Numbered from the stretch's first letter, positions 43,966-54,116 are shown. The stretch is 64,000 bases of DNA from Chlorogloeopsis sp038404745 (GCF_038404745.2 NZ_JAYKTT020000012.1:1-64000); one strand, 5' to 3'. Numbers and translations: made by a program. The notes: generated by a model from the sequence alone, not told the origin.

Positions 43966-44397
43966 ATGCTATATCTAGCCCAGGTGCATAAAAATGAATT
44001 TTTAGATCAACTTCAGTTGCGGTTGTTGGCACGGCAGGAAGCTGAAAACATGTGGACAATCATCCCAGAAGAAGCTTTTATTCTTCTGGGAAAAAGCAAA
44101 ACTCTAGCTGAGAAATTGCTCGTTTTAGTTGAGCTTTCTCCTACGGGTGAGATTGAAAAATTAGAAGAAGCCACGAACTGGGTGCTAGAGGTAGTAAAAA
44201 CTTACCTTACTACTGGCATTACTCCTGAGTTTTTGCGTGAGGAAACAGAGCGAGCCGAACAGTGGCGACAAAACCTAACTTTGCAAACTCAAGATTTGGC
44301 GCGTCGCAGTTTGGAATTAGAAGCGCGTCGAGAACAAATTCAAGCCTTAGAAGAAAGCCTCAAACGAGAGAAAAACGGCATCAAAGAGGAGAGTTAA
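43966..44397 (+). CDS. Conserved cyanobacterial coiled-coil protein
   Basis: 143 residues, soluble. The N-terminal half MLYLAQVHKNEFLDQLQLRL, then ARQEAENMWTIIPEEAFILL and LLVLVELSPTGEIEKLEEAT, is mixed alpha/beta. The C-terminal half, about 95-140, is an acidic-basic coiled coil (RQNLTLQTQDLARRSLELEA). I recognise the plan as one often found downstream of valS in filamentous cyanobacteria but know no function. Only 48 bases separate it from valS, so it is probably co-transcribed. ATG follows 'aaaggtc', an acceptable ribosome site. Confidence 0.7.
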   Translation: MLYLAQVHKNEFLDQLQLRLLARQEAENMWTIIPEEAFILLGKSKTLAEKLLVLVELSPTGEIEKLEEATNWVLEVVKTYLTTGITPEFLREETERAEQWRQNLTLQTQDLARRSLELEARREQIQALEESLKREKNGIKEES

Positions 44398-44478
44398 TTA
44401 GAAGAGGGGCGCAAACACAGAGAATATTTTTGCTAGTTTCTCCCTGTCATTGTATCCTCACCACTGATCACTCGTACA

Positions 44479-45234
44479 ATGGAAAAAAATAATCTTCACC
44501 AATGCTGGATTCTCAACCGAAGAGAAGTGCTAGCTCTGTTTAGGGCTGCCGGAACTGCAATATTTGTAGTGGGATGCATACCTAGAAAACCCACCACCGC
44601 GCAAACATCATCTCCAGTAAATCCTGCAAAATTACCCGCATGTGTAGTTATACCAGAGCAGACTGAAGGGCCATATTTTGTGGATGATAAGTTGAAACGC
44701 TCTGATATTCGATCCGATTCCTCCGACGGTTCGGTAAAAGAAGGTGTGCCACTCCAACTGAGGCTTCGCGTTTCTGCGATCGCTAATACTAGCTGCAAGC
44801 CACTCGTCGGTGCGATCGTGGATATTTGGCATTGTGACGCGCTAGGCGTATATTCGGACGTAAATGATCCAAGTTTCAATACAGTCGGCAAAAAGTTCCT
44901 GCGCGGGTATCAAGTAACAGATGGGAATGGAACCGTCGAGTTCACAACTATCTATCCTGGTTGGTATCAGGGCAGAACAGTCCATATCCACTTGAAGGTA
45001 CGCACAGACGGGACATCAAGGCAAGGTTATGAGTTTACCTCACAGCTGTACTTTGATGATTCGATTACGGATCGGGTGCATACACAAGCACCATATGCCA
45101 GCAAGGGACAGCGCACGTTGAAGAACGCACAAGACGGAATCTTCCAAAGCGGTGGAGACAAATTGTTACTCGCACTGACTAAAACAAGCCAAGGTTATGC
45201 AGCAACATTCGATATTGGGCTTCAGACAGCTTGA
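44479..45234 (+). CDS. Exported intradiol ring-cleavage dioxygenase-like protein
   Basis: 251 residues. The N-terminus carries a twin-arginine-like, lipobox-containing signal (LNRREVLALFRAAGTAIFVV, then GC near residue 34), so it is probably anchored outside the cytoplasm. The mature part resembles protocatechuate/catechol intradiol dioxygenases: EQTEGPYFVDD, IVDIWHCDALGVYSDVND with the first tyrosine ligand, and TIYPGWYQGRTVHIHLKV with the second tyrosine and both histidine ligands of the non-heme iron site. All four ligands are present. Exported intradiol enzymes of this kind are known in several bacteria, including cyanobacteria; the substrate is probably an aromatic diol but is not defined here. 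No ring-cleavage pathway genes are nearby. Confidence 0.82.
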   Translation: MEKNNLHQCWILNRREVLALFRAAGTAIFVVGCIPRKPTTAQTSSPVNPAKLPACVVIPEQTEGPYFVDDKLKRSDIRSDSSDGSVKEGVPLQLRLRVSAIANTSCKPLVGAIVDIWHCDALGVYSDVNDPSFNTVGKKFLRGYQVTDGNGTVEFTTIYPGWYQGRTVHIHLKVRTDGTSRQGYEFTSQLYFDDSITDRVHTQAPYASKGQRTLKNAQDGIFQSGGDKLLLALTKTSQGYAATFDIGLQTA

Positions 45235-45249
45235 GTAGCATCACAATTG

Positions 45250-47280
45250 TTATACTCTTGCTGGTAAAGAAACCTTTGTAGGTTGTTCTAAGCCAGTATT
45301 TTCACTTTTTCCAACTTCCTCCGACGCCAACAATTCTCGAATCAACCTAGTAAGTGCTTTTTGTGCCAATTGGCTAGCAATTTGTTGTCCCAAACGTTGT
45401 ACGCCTGGATTTACTAACATTTGGGCAATTTGCGGAGCAATCTGCACTGGATCGAAGCCACGAGTTTCACGAAGAATATTTAAAATTCTCTTTATGTGTT
45501 CCAAGGTTTGCTGTTGCTCGGCTGTGGCAGCAGGAGTTTCGTTGATTGCTGTGACGCCAACCCGTTCTCGCAGTAAATAGGTGAAGTTATGCAAAATATT
45601 TTTACCCAGAGCTTCCGCACTTTTGACAACTTCATCTAGTAGGCGATCGCGAATGAAAGCACCACGTTCTGAAGATAGAAAATCTACCGCTTGATTCAAA
45701 ACTAAGTTTAAGTCATAGTCCTGATTGCTACGGGCATTGCGTAACAAATTTTCTAGACGATTCCAGCGGAAACTTCCTTCCTTAAAAAGTAAATCTCGCA
45801 GTGATGCTCTTAATTCAGGTGAAGGATCTGTTAACAACCTTTTAGCAACGTAAGGATAAGCCTCACTTAAAACTTTAAAGTTAGGATCTATATAAATAGC
45901 TATACCTTCCAGCGTCACTAAAGAACGAATAATCAAAGCGTAGTAAGGTGGCACGCGGAAAGGATACTCATACATCAAAGCCGATAGTTCATCAGTGATA
46001 CTTTTAATGTTTAACTCGGCAACACTAGCTCCCTGAGCATCGGCAAATACTTTCGCAAACGCTGGAATAATCGGTGTTAAATCTGTATCTGGTGATAAAA
46101 AATCTAACTTGACGTAGTCGTTTGCCAAACCTTCAAAGTCACGATTAACGACGTGGACGATTGCTTCAATTAAACCATAGCGCTGTGGTGGTTTAATTTC
46201 ACTCATCATGCCAAAGTCTAGGTATGCCAATTTGCCATCGGTGGTAGCTAGTAAATTACCGGGATGGGGATCGGCGTGAAAAAATCCATGTTCGAGCAAC
46301 TGTCGCAACGAACACTGCACTCCCACCTCGATTAAATATCTAGCATCAATACCTTGAGCGCGAATTTCTTCTGGCTGGGTTAATTTCGTACCGTTAATCC
46401 ACTCCATCGTCAAGACGCGACGATTTGTATATTCCCAGTAAATTTTCGGTACGTAAACGTCTTTAATATGACCATATAGCTGATAAAACCGCTCGGCGTT
46501 TTCTCCCTCGTGAATATAATCCATCTCTTCAAAGATGCGATCGCCTAATTCATCGAGGATACCAACCAAGTCACTGCGGATGCGTTTAAAGTTTCTCTGC
46601 GCCCATCCTGCTAATCGGCGCAGAATATACAAATCAACGGTGATGCGCTCTCGCAAGTCGGGGCGTTGAACTTTAACGGCGACTTCTTCACCAGTTTTGA
46701 GCTTTCCTTTATAAACTTGCCCCAAGGAAGCAGCAGCAATTGGTTCTGGCGACAACTCGGCATACACTTCCTGGGGAGGTGCGCCTAATTCTTCTTCTAT
46801 AAACTGATAAGCTATTTCGTTGGCAAAGGGAGGCAATTTATCTTGCAGTTGAGTTAGTTCTTCCAGATAGACTGGTGGAACTAAATCCGGTCTGGTAGAT
46901 AAAGCCTGACCGATTTTAATATAAGCTGGCCCTAGCCTAGTCAGTAATTCTCGCAGTTGAATTGCTCGACGGGAATCATTTTTAACGACTATTCCCCGTT
47001 TGCTATCCCACCATATACCTAAAGCAAAGCGAATAGTTGGCATCAAAACCGCGATAATGCGTTGCAAAACTTGCAAAGGACGGCTTTGATAATAAGACTT
47101 GATTGCCAGAGGATCGTAATACAGTGCGGCTTCAGGTTCGGTTTTGGCGATCGCTAATGCTTGATGTGTTTCGGCTTCCTCCGGCGCTGATAAATTCACA
47201 ACAGAAACTATTGCAGTATCTTCTGTTACTGCTTCAGGAGCTACTTGCAGGGAAGTAGGGGAAGATGTCTTTACATTCAT
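45250..47280 (-). CDS. ABC1/UbiB-family atypical kinase
   Basis: 676 residues from the ATG at 47280 after 'ggtggtaagttc'; the frame from 47325 is 15 residues longer. The kinase-like domain (about 150-420) has the Ala-rich loop AAASLGQVYKGKLKTGEEVA (family-specific AAAS) with the lysine in VAVKVQRPDLR, the catalytic HADPHPGNLL and DFGMM in place of DFG. The N-terminal KxGQ-like motif is also present (YIKIGQALSTRPDLVPPVYL). UbiB proteins support lipid-quinone (here plastoquinone/tocopherol) metabolism or lipid transport at membranes; cyanobacteria have several copies. The C-terminal 200 residues are helical, with a membrane-associated tail. Convergent with the dioxygenase gene. Confidence 0.93.
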   Translation of the reverse strand: MNVKTSSPTSLQVAPEAVTEDTAIVSVVNLSAPEEAETHQALAIAKTEPEAALYYDPLAIKSYYQSRPLQVLQRIIAVLMPTIRFALGIWWDSKRGIVVKNDSRRAIQLRELLTRLGPAYIKIGQALSTRPDLVPPVYLEELTQLQDKLPPFANEIAYQFIEEELGAPPQEVYAELSPEPIAAASLGQVYKGKLKTGEEVAVKVQRPDLRERITVDLYILRRLAGWAQRNFKRIRSDLVGILDELGDRIFEEMDYIHEGENAERFYQLYGHIKDVYVPKIYWEYTNRRVLTMEWINGTKLTQPEEIRAQGIDARYLIEVGVQCSLRQLLEHGFFHADPHPGNLLATTDGKLAYLDFGMMSEIKPPQRYGLIEAIVHVVNRDFEGLANDYVKLDFLSPDTDLTPIIPAFAKVFADAQGASVAELNIKSITDELSALMYEYPFRVPPYYALIIRSLVTLEGIAIYIDPNFKVLSEAYPYVAKRLLTDPSPELRASLRDLLFKEGSFRWNRLENLLRNARSNQDYDLNLVLNQAVDFLSSERGAFIRDRLLDEVVKSAEALGKNILHNFTYLLRERVGVTAINETPAATAEQQQTLEHIKRILNILRETRGFDPVQIAPQIAQMLVNPGVQRLGQQIASQLAQKALTRLIRELLASEEVGKSENTGLEQPTKVSLPARV

Positions 47281-47325
47281 GAACTTACCACCGCATCGGA
47301 GTCGAACTGTTAAGTATTGTAACAA

Positions 47326-47646
47326 TATGTTGAGAATTTAGGTTCTCGAAAAAGGCATAAATCGGGTGAGAAGATGCAATTTTGATTTACATCTACTACC
47401 TACGATAATTTATCGATAACCACGTGATCGCCATTAAGAAAGTCTATCGCCCTCGTCTAACTAGATAAAAGTCACACTAAACTAGGTTTGGTACACCCAA
47501 TTGGGCGTGCTTGTTCAGGGGTAACCGAGTAGCTTGCAAAAGCTCAAAAGCTAGATCAAAAAGGGATTTTTGACTTTGGCTAAGTCATACCATTATCCCT
47601 GATGTTGGAAGTAGCCGGCGTCTACCCTCACGGAGAATTTGGCTTG
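47326..47646. other. Divergent promoter region for ubiB-like and recN genes
   Basis: 321 bases; no hairpin or repeat with a partner in the window. An in-frame ATG at 47602 precedes the better recN start at 47647. A short T/A-rich 'aaaaagggatttttgac' lies at 47557-47574. Confidence 0.35.
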
Positions 47647-49401
47647 ATGTTGTCTCTGTTGCGAATCGAAAATTTTGCCCTCATTGACAAACTGGAACTA
47701 GAGTTTGGCTCTGGACTAAATGTGTTGACAGGTGAAACCGGCGCAGGCAAGTCAATTATTCTAGATGCCATTGATGCAGCCTTGGGAGGTAAAGTTTCTA
47801 GTCGCGTCATCCGCACTGGTAGCAGTCGGGCGATGGTAGAAGCAACTTTTACTTCTAATTCTGCATTCGCCGCTTGGTTAACCGAACAGGAAATCGACTT
47901 AATCGATGATAACTCAGTAGTTGTCAGTCGAGAAATTACACTCTCCTCCGGAAAAGCTCGCAGTCGTTCGCGGGTGAATGGAGTGTTGGTAAATCAGCAG
48001 TTAATGGCGGGATTGCGTGATCGCTTAGTGGAAATTACCGCCCAAGGGCAAACTGTTTTGGTGGGGCAATCTGCCCAAATCCGCGACTGGCTGGATTTGT
48101 ATGGTGGTGAATCAATGTTGCAGCAGCGACATTTTGTTGCCAATATCTACAATACTTACCAACAAGCCCACCAAATCTTAGAAAAACGCCGCACGTCAGA
48201 ACGGGAACGCCTGCAACAACTCGACTTGCTGACATATCAAGTTAAAGAACTGGGAGATGCTAACCTGAGCGAAGCCGATGAATTAGAGCAACTCCAGCAA
48301 GAACAGCAACGTCTCAACCATGTCGTCGAACTGCAACAGATGAGTTATAAAACTTACCAAGCATTGTACCAGAGCGATGGCGAAACTCCAACAGCAGTAG
48401 ACTTGCTGGGAGACAGTGAAGCAACTCTAACTGACATGGCGGAATACGATGCCCAGCTGCAAGTGTTATTAGACTTGGTAAGGGATGCTCAAGCAACCGT
48501 GACAGAGGTGGCACGGCAGATTAATACCTATGGAGAAAGTTTAGAAGCAGATCCCCTACGTTTGGAGGAAGTAGAAGAGCGGATTCGGGAGTTAAAGCAA
48601 ATTTGTCGTAAATATGGCCCCACCTTGAGTGAGGCGATCGCATATTATCAGCGCATCCAAGCAGAATTAGCCAAACTGAACGATAGCGAACAATCGATAG
48701 AAAGTCTCGAATTGCAAGAACAGGAGTGTTGGGAAAAGCTCACTCAAGCTTGCCACAAGTTAACGCAGTTGCGTCGTACCGCAGCCCTGGAATTAGAAGC
48801 GGAACTACTTAAGGAACTCAAACCCTTGGCGATGGAGAAGGTGCAGTTCCAAGTAGAAATTGTGCCGACATCCCCCACCACCGCCGGAGCAGACAAAATT
48901 ACATTTATGTTTAGCCCCAACCCTGGAGAACCGCTCCAACCTTTATCGGAAATCGCCTCTGGTGGAGAAATGAGCCGTTTTTTACTAGCCCTAAAAGCTT
49001 GTTTTTCCCAAGCAGACGCGACGGGAACCCTGGTATTTGATGAAATCGATGTTGGTGTTTCTGGAAGGGTAGCACAAGCGATCGCTGAAAAATTACATCA
49101 GTTAAGTCAAAGCCACCAAGTATTATCTGTTACACATCAACCTTTAGTAGCGGCAATGGCAGACCGTCATTTCCGGGTGGATAAGCAAGTAGTCAATCAA
49201 GTCAAAGGCAAAAAAGAACACAACGGCCATAGTGAAGAGCGTACAGTCGTCCGTGTCATCACCCTAGACAACTTAACTAAACGTAGAGAAGAACTAGCAC
49301 AATTGGCAGGTGGTAAATCAGCACAAGAAGCGATCGCCTTTGCTGAGTCTTTGTTAACACAGGCAGCAAATCATCGACGCGGTGGTTCTGGGAATGATTG
49401 A
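47647..49401 (+). CDS. recN: DNA repair protein RecN
   Basis: 584 residues from the ATG at 47647 (MLSLLRIENFALIDKLELEF), matching the family's start. SMC-like organisation: Walker A NVLTGETGAGKSIILDAIDA at about 28-47, a long coiled coil in the middle (about 160-370, e.g. LTYQVKELGDANLSEADELE), and the C-terminal ABC signature LSEIASGGEMSRFLLALKAC with Walker B TLVFDEIDVGVSGRVAQAIA. It acts early in double-strand-break repair by holding DNA ends. Length is typical. The 3' end is close to repeat-like DNA (49433-49520). Confidence 0.96.
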   Translation: MLSLLRIENFALIDKLELEFGSGLNVLTGETGAGKSIILDAIDAALGGKVSSRVIRTGSSRAMVEATFTSNSAFAAWLTEQEIDLIDDNSVVVSREITLSSGKARSRSRVNGVLVNQQLMAGLRDRLVEITAQGQTVLVGQSAQIRDWLDLYGGESMLQQRHFVANIYNTYQQAHQILEKRRTSERERLQQLDLLTYQVKELGDANLSEADELEQLQQEQQRLNHVVELQQMSYKTYQALYQSDGETPTAVDLLGDSEATLTDMAEYDAQLQVLLDLVRDAQATVTEVARQINTYGESLEADPLRLEEVEERIRELKQICRKYGPTLSEAIAYYQRIQAELAKLNDSEQSIESLELQEQECWEKLTQACHKLTQLRRTAALELEAELLKELKPLAMEKVQFQVEIVPTSPTTAGADKITFMFSPNPGEPLQPLSEIASGGEMSRFLLALKACFSQADATGTLVFDEIDVGVSGRVAQAIAEKLHQLSQSHQVLSVTHQPLVAAMADRHFRVDKQVVNQVKGKKEHNGHSEERTVVRVITLDNLTKRREELAQLAGGKSAQEAIAFAESLLTQAANHRRGGSGND

Positions 49402-49613
49402 ACATCAAATTTCTTTTTTCTCTCAGCGTTCTACCCTGCGGTAAGCTGCTTACGCGTCTATGTGTCTGTGTGGTTTAAAAGTCGTTTATTTAACCGCAGA
49501 GGCGCAGAGTACACATAGTGTATAGGTTGAAAGAGGAATTTCTTGACCAAAAATTTTACCCACGTTGAAAGGGTTAGGGTTAGTTCACTGTGCAATTTGT
49601 GCAGCATCGGTGA

Positions 49614-50807
49614 TTAAAGTTTACGTTTACTAGTCGCAACAGCTAAACTCATAACCGCAGCAGCTAATGCTGCCGGAATCAACGGAAACCATCCCCCCGG
49701 AATCATTAATAGCCAGATACAACTGCTATGCAAAACACCAATCACCAAACCTACTTTCAGAAGGGTGTATCTTAAGGAATGGGGATGCCAGACTGCGAAT
49801 CCTCCCCCTAAAGCCCAAACGCCAATCCAGAGAATTTCTAAGGGTTCTGGTAAGTACCACAGCAGCGATCGCCCATCTAAAACAGTACTAAGAAGTTGAC
49901 TAACCATGTGTGCTTGCACTTCAATACCCGTAATTGTCTGAATCCCGCTCAACTGGCGACTGTAGGGCGTCTACCAGCGATGATCGTTAAAGCTGGGGGC
50001 AATAGTACCGATGATGACAATGCGATTGTTAACGGTTGCCAAATTGAATTGGGGACTTAAAACTTCCTGGAGAGTGACAGTTTGGGCGATCGCTTTGGAT
50101 GCACGATAATTGAGGAGAATTTGGTGACCTTTAGCATCTAGATTATGGTAGCCGCCACTGTTATTTTCTAAGGTTTTGAAGACGACTGACCCCAACTTGA
50201 GGCGATTGTCTGGTGTGATTGTGAATTTGATGCCTTCATCCTCCAGATAGCGCTTGGCTAACTTGAAGCTCAGAGAATATTTGCTTTGACAAGGAGACGA
50301 AAAACTCACCGCCAACAGTTGACGACGAACAATATCATCCGGATCTCGCAAGACATTATTAAAGCCGTGGCGATCGCGAGGAACTTCCGCAGGTGGGGGT
50401 ACACCAGGGTTACCGTACTGACAAATAGCAAAAAATCGCTCATTTTGCTGCATCCGCTGTGCCAAGTTAGGATAGGTTTCGATCACCGGGCGATCGCGAT
50501 ACAAATCGAGTCCAATTGCTCTCGGTTTGGCTTGTGCCAACTTCGTTAATAACTCATCCAAAGCAATATCAGATAGGGATGCAGCACCTCTTTCTTCTGG
50601 TGGTTGAGACTGCACATCTGCCTCTGTAATTGCTTTGAGTTCTGCCGTCACCCACTGACGATGAAACACAGACTGATAAATGCGATTGAAAACTTGGAAG
50701 TATCCTTGCTGCTTAATTACCAAGCCTGATAACCGCAACTCTAAATATTCTGGTTCATTTTTGGCAATCACCTTACCCTGTTGCAAAATTCTCAGATAAA
50801 GCTGCAA
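49614..50807 (-). pseudogene. CHASE2-domain protein, 5'-truncated with in-frame stop
   Basis: Two stretches in the same frame, 50807-49971 and 49970-49614, are separated only by TAG at 49971-49973 (NDHRW, stop, TPYSRQLSG). Together they give the end of an AAA-like domain (VLQLYLRILQQGKVIAKNEP), a CHASE2 sensor (LAQAKPRAIGLDLYRDRPVI; RIVIIGTIAPSFNDHRW; ITGIEVQAHMVSQLLSTVLD) and a two-helix membrane tail (LEILWIGVWALGGGFAVW and a later span). The normal protein would be several hundred residues longer at its N-terminus, and no start is visible. CHASE2 senses unknown extracytoplasmic signals. Both truncation and the stop indicate decay. Confidence 0.8.
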
Positions 50808-50860
50808 AACCTTTTCACGAGAACGGGCGTGACGTAATTGGCATCGTTAATAGTGGTGGT

Positions 50861-51202
50861 GTGGCCGGATTTCCCTTGCCTGTATTGCGTTATTTTGCCA
50901 AACCAAATTCCCCCCAAGTGCAACTGCTACAACCAAACTCAGGGAATATACTATCAGCGAAACAACTTATCCGCTTTGTATGGCAGGAATTTGCAGGGGC
51001 AAGTGCTTACAAACTAGAAGTATACCAAGGAGAAACTTCAATATTGTCAGCAATTCTCGCAGCAGGTAAAACCAGCTATTTTGCTCCTCCTTGGCTCAAG
51101 GAGCGTTCAAGGCAACCTTTACGCTGGCAGATAAAAGCGCTGAATGCAGATGGTAGTGTGTTGGCAGAATCGGCAGTCAACGATTTTAGAATTCAGCCTT
51201 AG
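50861..51202 (+). pseudogene. 3' fragment of an unidentified protein (possibly FecR-like)
   Basis: The open frame ends at a TAA near 51202 but has no convincing start: the frame continues upstream without ATG into sequence antisense to the CHASE2 relic. The readable end is GNILSAKQLIRFVWQEFAGA, then LEVYQGETSILSAIL and RWQIKALNADGSVLAESAVN. The alternating beta pattern could be the C-terminal domain of a FecR-like or fibronectin-like protein, but I cannot be more exact. It sits head-to-head with the CHASE2 relic and just upstream of the DUF928 relic, in an island where all neighbours of this type are broken. Confidence 0.5.
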
Positions 51203-51254
51203 GCAGTTGTATATATGATATGTAAATCTTTGACAAACTCGATTGATTATAATA

Positions 51255-52040
51255 ATGGCTTTACAAAAACCTATTCTCAGAGCGATCGCACTTGCTTGTG
51301 TGTTTTGGGGTATAACCTACAACATATCTGCATTAGCGCAATCCAATATATCCAATAGCAGTAATACTCAACAAAAGCGGATTTAGTTTATTTCCAAAGA
51401 GTTAGAACCACCAGATCATGGCACTCCAACTACAGAAGGTGGTACTGGTAGTCGCGGTGACTGTGTATTTAATAACAATAAACCACCGCTAACTCGTTTG
51501 GCAGGTGAGGGGCGATCGCGTTTAACTACCAACAACTATCCCACTTTTTGGGTGTACGTACCTTATACTTCAAAAGATTCCTCATCGGGAGAATTTTCTC
51601 TCCATGATGGTGAGGATGAAGTGTATCGCACCCAGTTTCCACTTTCTGCCAAACCTGGAATTATCGGTGTTGTCTTACCTCAAAAGGCTGCATCTCTACA
51701 AATTGGTAAAACCTACCGTTGGTATTTTGATATTAACTGCCCTGTGACAAATGCAACGGCTGAAGCAACACCAGCATCAGTCACTGGGATCGTTCAACGA
51801 GTGGCTGTTTCCGAGAAGTTGGCACAAGCCTTAAAATCAGCTAATTCTCCCTTGGAGAAAGTTGCAGCCTATGCAGAGCAAGGTATTTGGTATGATATGT
51901 TGACCGAGTTGGCATCACTGCGGTTAAGTGAGCCACAAAATAAAGATTTTCAGACAGTATGGTTGCATTTACTAACCGATCCTGCGATCGGGTTAAAGCA
52001 GATTGCTGAGGCAGAATTGATTGGGATATTAAATAAATAG
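51255..52040 (+). pseudogene. DUF928-domain secreted protein, interrupted by an in-frame stop
   Basis: The full frame starts at the ATG at 51255 with a signal peptide (MALQKPILRAIALACVFWGI, then ISALAQSN, consistent with cleavage after ALA). It stops at TAG 51384-51386, and the same frame then continues unbroken to 52040. The downstream 180-residue part is a recognisable DUF928 domain: PTFWVYVPYTSKDSSSGEFS, QIGKTYRWYFDINC and IWYDMLTELASLRL. The precursor would be about 261 residues. DUF928 proteins are predicted periplasmic and lie in CHAT/TPS/CHASE2 loci of filamentous cyanobacteria; their role is unknown. The single nonsense change, with otherwise good codons, suggests fairly recent loss. 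Confidence 0.85.
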
Positions 52041-52053
52041 AGGATTCCTTGAT

Positions 52054-53283
52054 TTAGTCAGGGAAGTCAACAATTGTAAAGTGGAGGGGGAACTGATCGC
52101 GTCGCGAGGATGGATTTGACAACAGATACTTTCTCCAGTCTCCCTTAAGCTCGTAGAACGCATCGGTTGCCTCTGCTGGAATTTGACCTGCTACACTGAA
52201 GCGATTGATGACGTAGGGAAGTCCATCGGAACCAAGCGACGAACCGCTCATCAGGTGTAAGTGTAGATGTGGTGCTGACGAGTTCCCTGTATTTCCCAAC
52301 TTACCCAGCACTTGCCCGCGCCTGACCCGTTCCCCTGATTTAACTGTGACTGAATTCTTTTGCAGGTGTGCATACAGTGCAAAGACATTGGGGCTAAGTC
52401 TAAGGATGACATGGTTGCCCAAAAGATTTTCTAGAGTGATTGTGCTGGGGTCTGGTAGGCTAGGTGGAATTTGTTCGGAGAGGGTATTCAGCGTTTCCAC
52501 AACAGTCCCATCAGCAATAGCCAGGACGTCAGCCCCATAAGAGGGGAAGTTTGAGAGATTCTTTACATCACCCTTGACTACCCGTCCTTGATCGTCCAGT
52601 TGCATCCAATCAATGGCAAACCGCTGGGCAAAGTAGATTTGACCATCAATGGGCAATCCGGTACTCCGATGTCCGACATTAGGCGCACAACATCCATTGA
52701 TTGCAACCCAGCCCTTGCCAGCCAGTGGTGGCCCGAAAACTGGAGTTTGAGGAGTGAGGGTGAACGGGGCTGCTGTATAGTTGAGCGGGGATGGGGGAGT
52801 TGGAACAGGGCTGCTTCCTCCTAACAGATTGAAGCGATGCAAAAGGCGGGATGGTAAATCCATACGCGAGTTGAACGCCAAGTCGATCAAAAACAGTCGT
52901 GTCCCATTAAATTCAATGTCTGGGCTACTAGCTGGCGAATTTCCCAGAGTTCGCAGTCGCCCCAGCAAATCCCTGCCTGCATAAGTGAAGATGACACGGG
53001 ATGGAGCACTGGCATCAAGAACCTCGATTGTTTTAAGTGTGGCTGTTGTCGGATTGGAATTAGATAACTGTAATTCATAGACAACATGGTATTTACCATC
53101 AACACCAAGGACAGCATTAGTCTTGGGCATGAGGGTGGACACTACCAAGGGCGTCCACTGATTATTAGATTGAGTGGGTTGAGAACCACTAGCTATTTGT
53201 ATACCAGCTACGATCGCCAGGACAATGATAGCGATCGCCAATGATACGAACCGTCTCCAGGGCCACAGAGAGTGCGTTATCAT
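52054..53283 (-). CDS. Membrane-anchored M23 family metallopeptidase
   Basis: 409 residues. An N-terminal membrane anchor (RFVSLAIAIIVLAIVAGIQI, about 12-31) is followed by an extracytoplasmic beta-rich domain and a LytM/M23 peptidase domain from about residue 200. Zinc-site elements are visible: HRSTGLPIDG and FAIDWMQLDD (the HxxxD area) and HLHLHLMSG near the end, preceded by VRRGQVLGKLGNTGNSSAPH. The metal ligands therefore look complete, so it may cleave peptidoglycan crosslinks or another peptide outside the membrane. Unusual for M23 is the long N-terminal part with NGCCAPNVG. It is intact, unlike most neighbours in this island. Its stop lies 13 bases from the convergent DUF928 relic. 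Confidence 0.85.
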   Translation of the reverse strand: MITHSLWPWRRFVSLAIAIIVLAIVAGIQIASGSQPTQSNNQWTPLVVSTLMPKTNAVLGVDGKYHVVYELQLSNSNPTTATLKTIEVLDASAPSRVIFTYAGRDLLGRLRTLGNSPASSPDIEFNGTRLFLIDLAFNSRMDLPSRLLHRFNLLGGSSPVPTPPSPLNYTAAPFTLTPQTPVFGPPLAGKGWVAINGCCAPNVGHRSTGLPIDGQIYFAQRFAIDWMQLDDQGRVVKGDVKNLSNFPSYGADVLAIADGTVVETLNTLSEQIPPSLPDPSTITLENLLGNHVILRLSPNVFALYAHLQKNSVTVKSGERVRRGQVLGKLGNTGNSSAPHLHLHLMSGSSLGSDGLPYVINRFSVAGQIPAEATDAFYELKGDWRKYLLSNPSSRRDQFPLHFTIVDFPD

Positions 53284-53358
53284 AAATTTCCTTAATTGTC
53301 AAAAACTTTGCTGTAAAAAACGCTAGGTCACAACGCCCAAAAAGCTGCTCGAACAGGT

Positions 53359-53937
53359 TCAGTCTGGGAAAGCCAAACCAGTTAGTGGATCGCGGATATA
53401 TAGCCCTAGTGTGAGACTTCGCATCACTTCATCCCAAACGGGTGTGAGCTGCTCTGCCTGATCTGCCCAATAATCGAATGTAATCAAGCACTGAACATTC
53501 GATCCCAAACCAATGCAAGTCCGTGAAAAAGCCTCCCGTGGTTCTTCCTGAGTATCGATAAACTTAATCTCTGTCCACACAATCCTGGCAGTTTGACGCT
53601 TGACGGTAAAGATTTCTCCCTTTTCAATGACATTGCGATCATCGTCTTCTACCACTTTCTTCAGGGTGGCTTTGAGCGGAAACTGGCTCCAGTCATTGGG
53701 CGGCAGACGGTTGAAAGACACTTCTAGGCAGCAATCGTCTTTCGGCGGTTTTTTGTCGAGGAACTTGAACGATTTTTCTTGGGGCTTCAAAATCCAATTC
53801 TGGGGAACATTAAAACGAACAGCCCCCCGATCGCCGACAAAAATTTTGTAGCCTGGTGGAGCTTCCCAGTGATGATCGGGTTTTAATTCAAGCGTTTCTT
53901 TAATCCATTGGAGATTGCTTTTCTTACGCTTTGCCAT
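53359..53937 (-). CDS. Conserved hypothetical protein
   Basis: 192 residues, no signal or membrane helix. It starts with a basic MAKRKKSNLQWIKETLELKP and then alternates short beta strands (YKIFVGDRGAVRFNVPQNWI, then KPQEKSFKFLD; CCLEVSFNRLPPNDW; FTVKRQTARIVWTEIKFIDT), ending in a helical VWDEVMRSLTLGLYIRDPLT. This could be a Mog1/PsbP-like or small beta-sandwich fold, but I cannot assign a family. It is intact and uses codons like its neighbours. It is transcribed in the same direction as the M23 gene, 75 bases upstream of it, so co-expression is possible. Confidence 0.65.
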   Translation of the reverse strand: MAKRKKSNLQWIKETLELKPDHHWEAPPGYKIFVGDRGAVRFNVPQNWILKPQEKSFKFLDKKPPKDDCCLEVSFNRLPPNDWSQFPLKATLKKVVEDDDRNVIEKGEIFTVKRQTARIVWTEIKFIDTQEEPREAFSRTCIGLGSNVQCLITFDYWADQAEQLTPVWDEVMRSLTLGLYIRDPLTGLAFPD

Positions 53938-54116
53938 AGTGTGTTTTGCAAATCAGCTGCTTTGCGATCGCCCACTTTAGTTAATAGTATCAAATTCCTC
54001 GGAGGGCGCATTGTCGCTCGTGCAACATACCACATTTGTATATGTACAAGGCTTCTGTGTAAGATACGTAAGTGTAGCTTGTCGTAGACATCACTCACAA
54101 TCCTTCAACATCAAAA

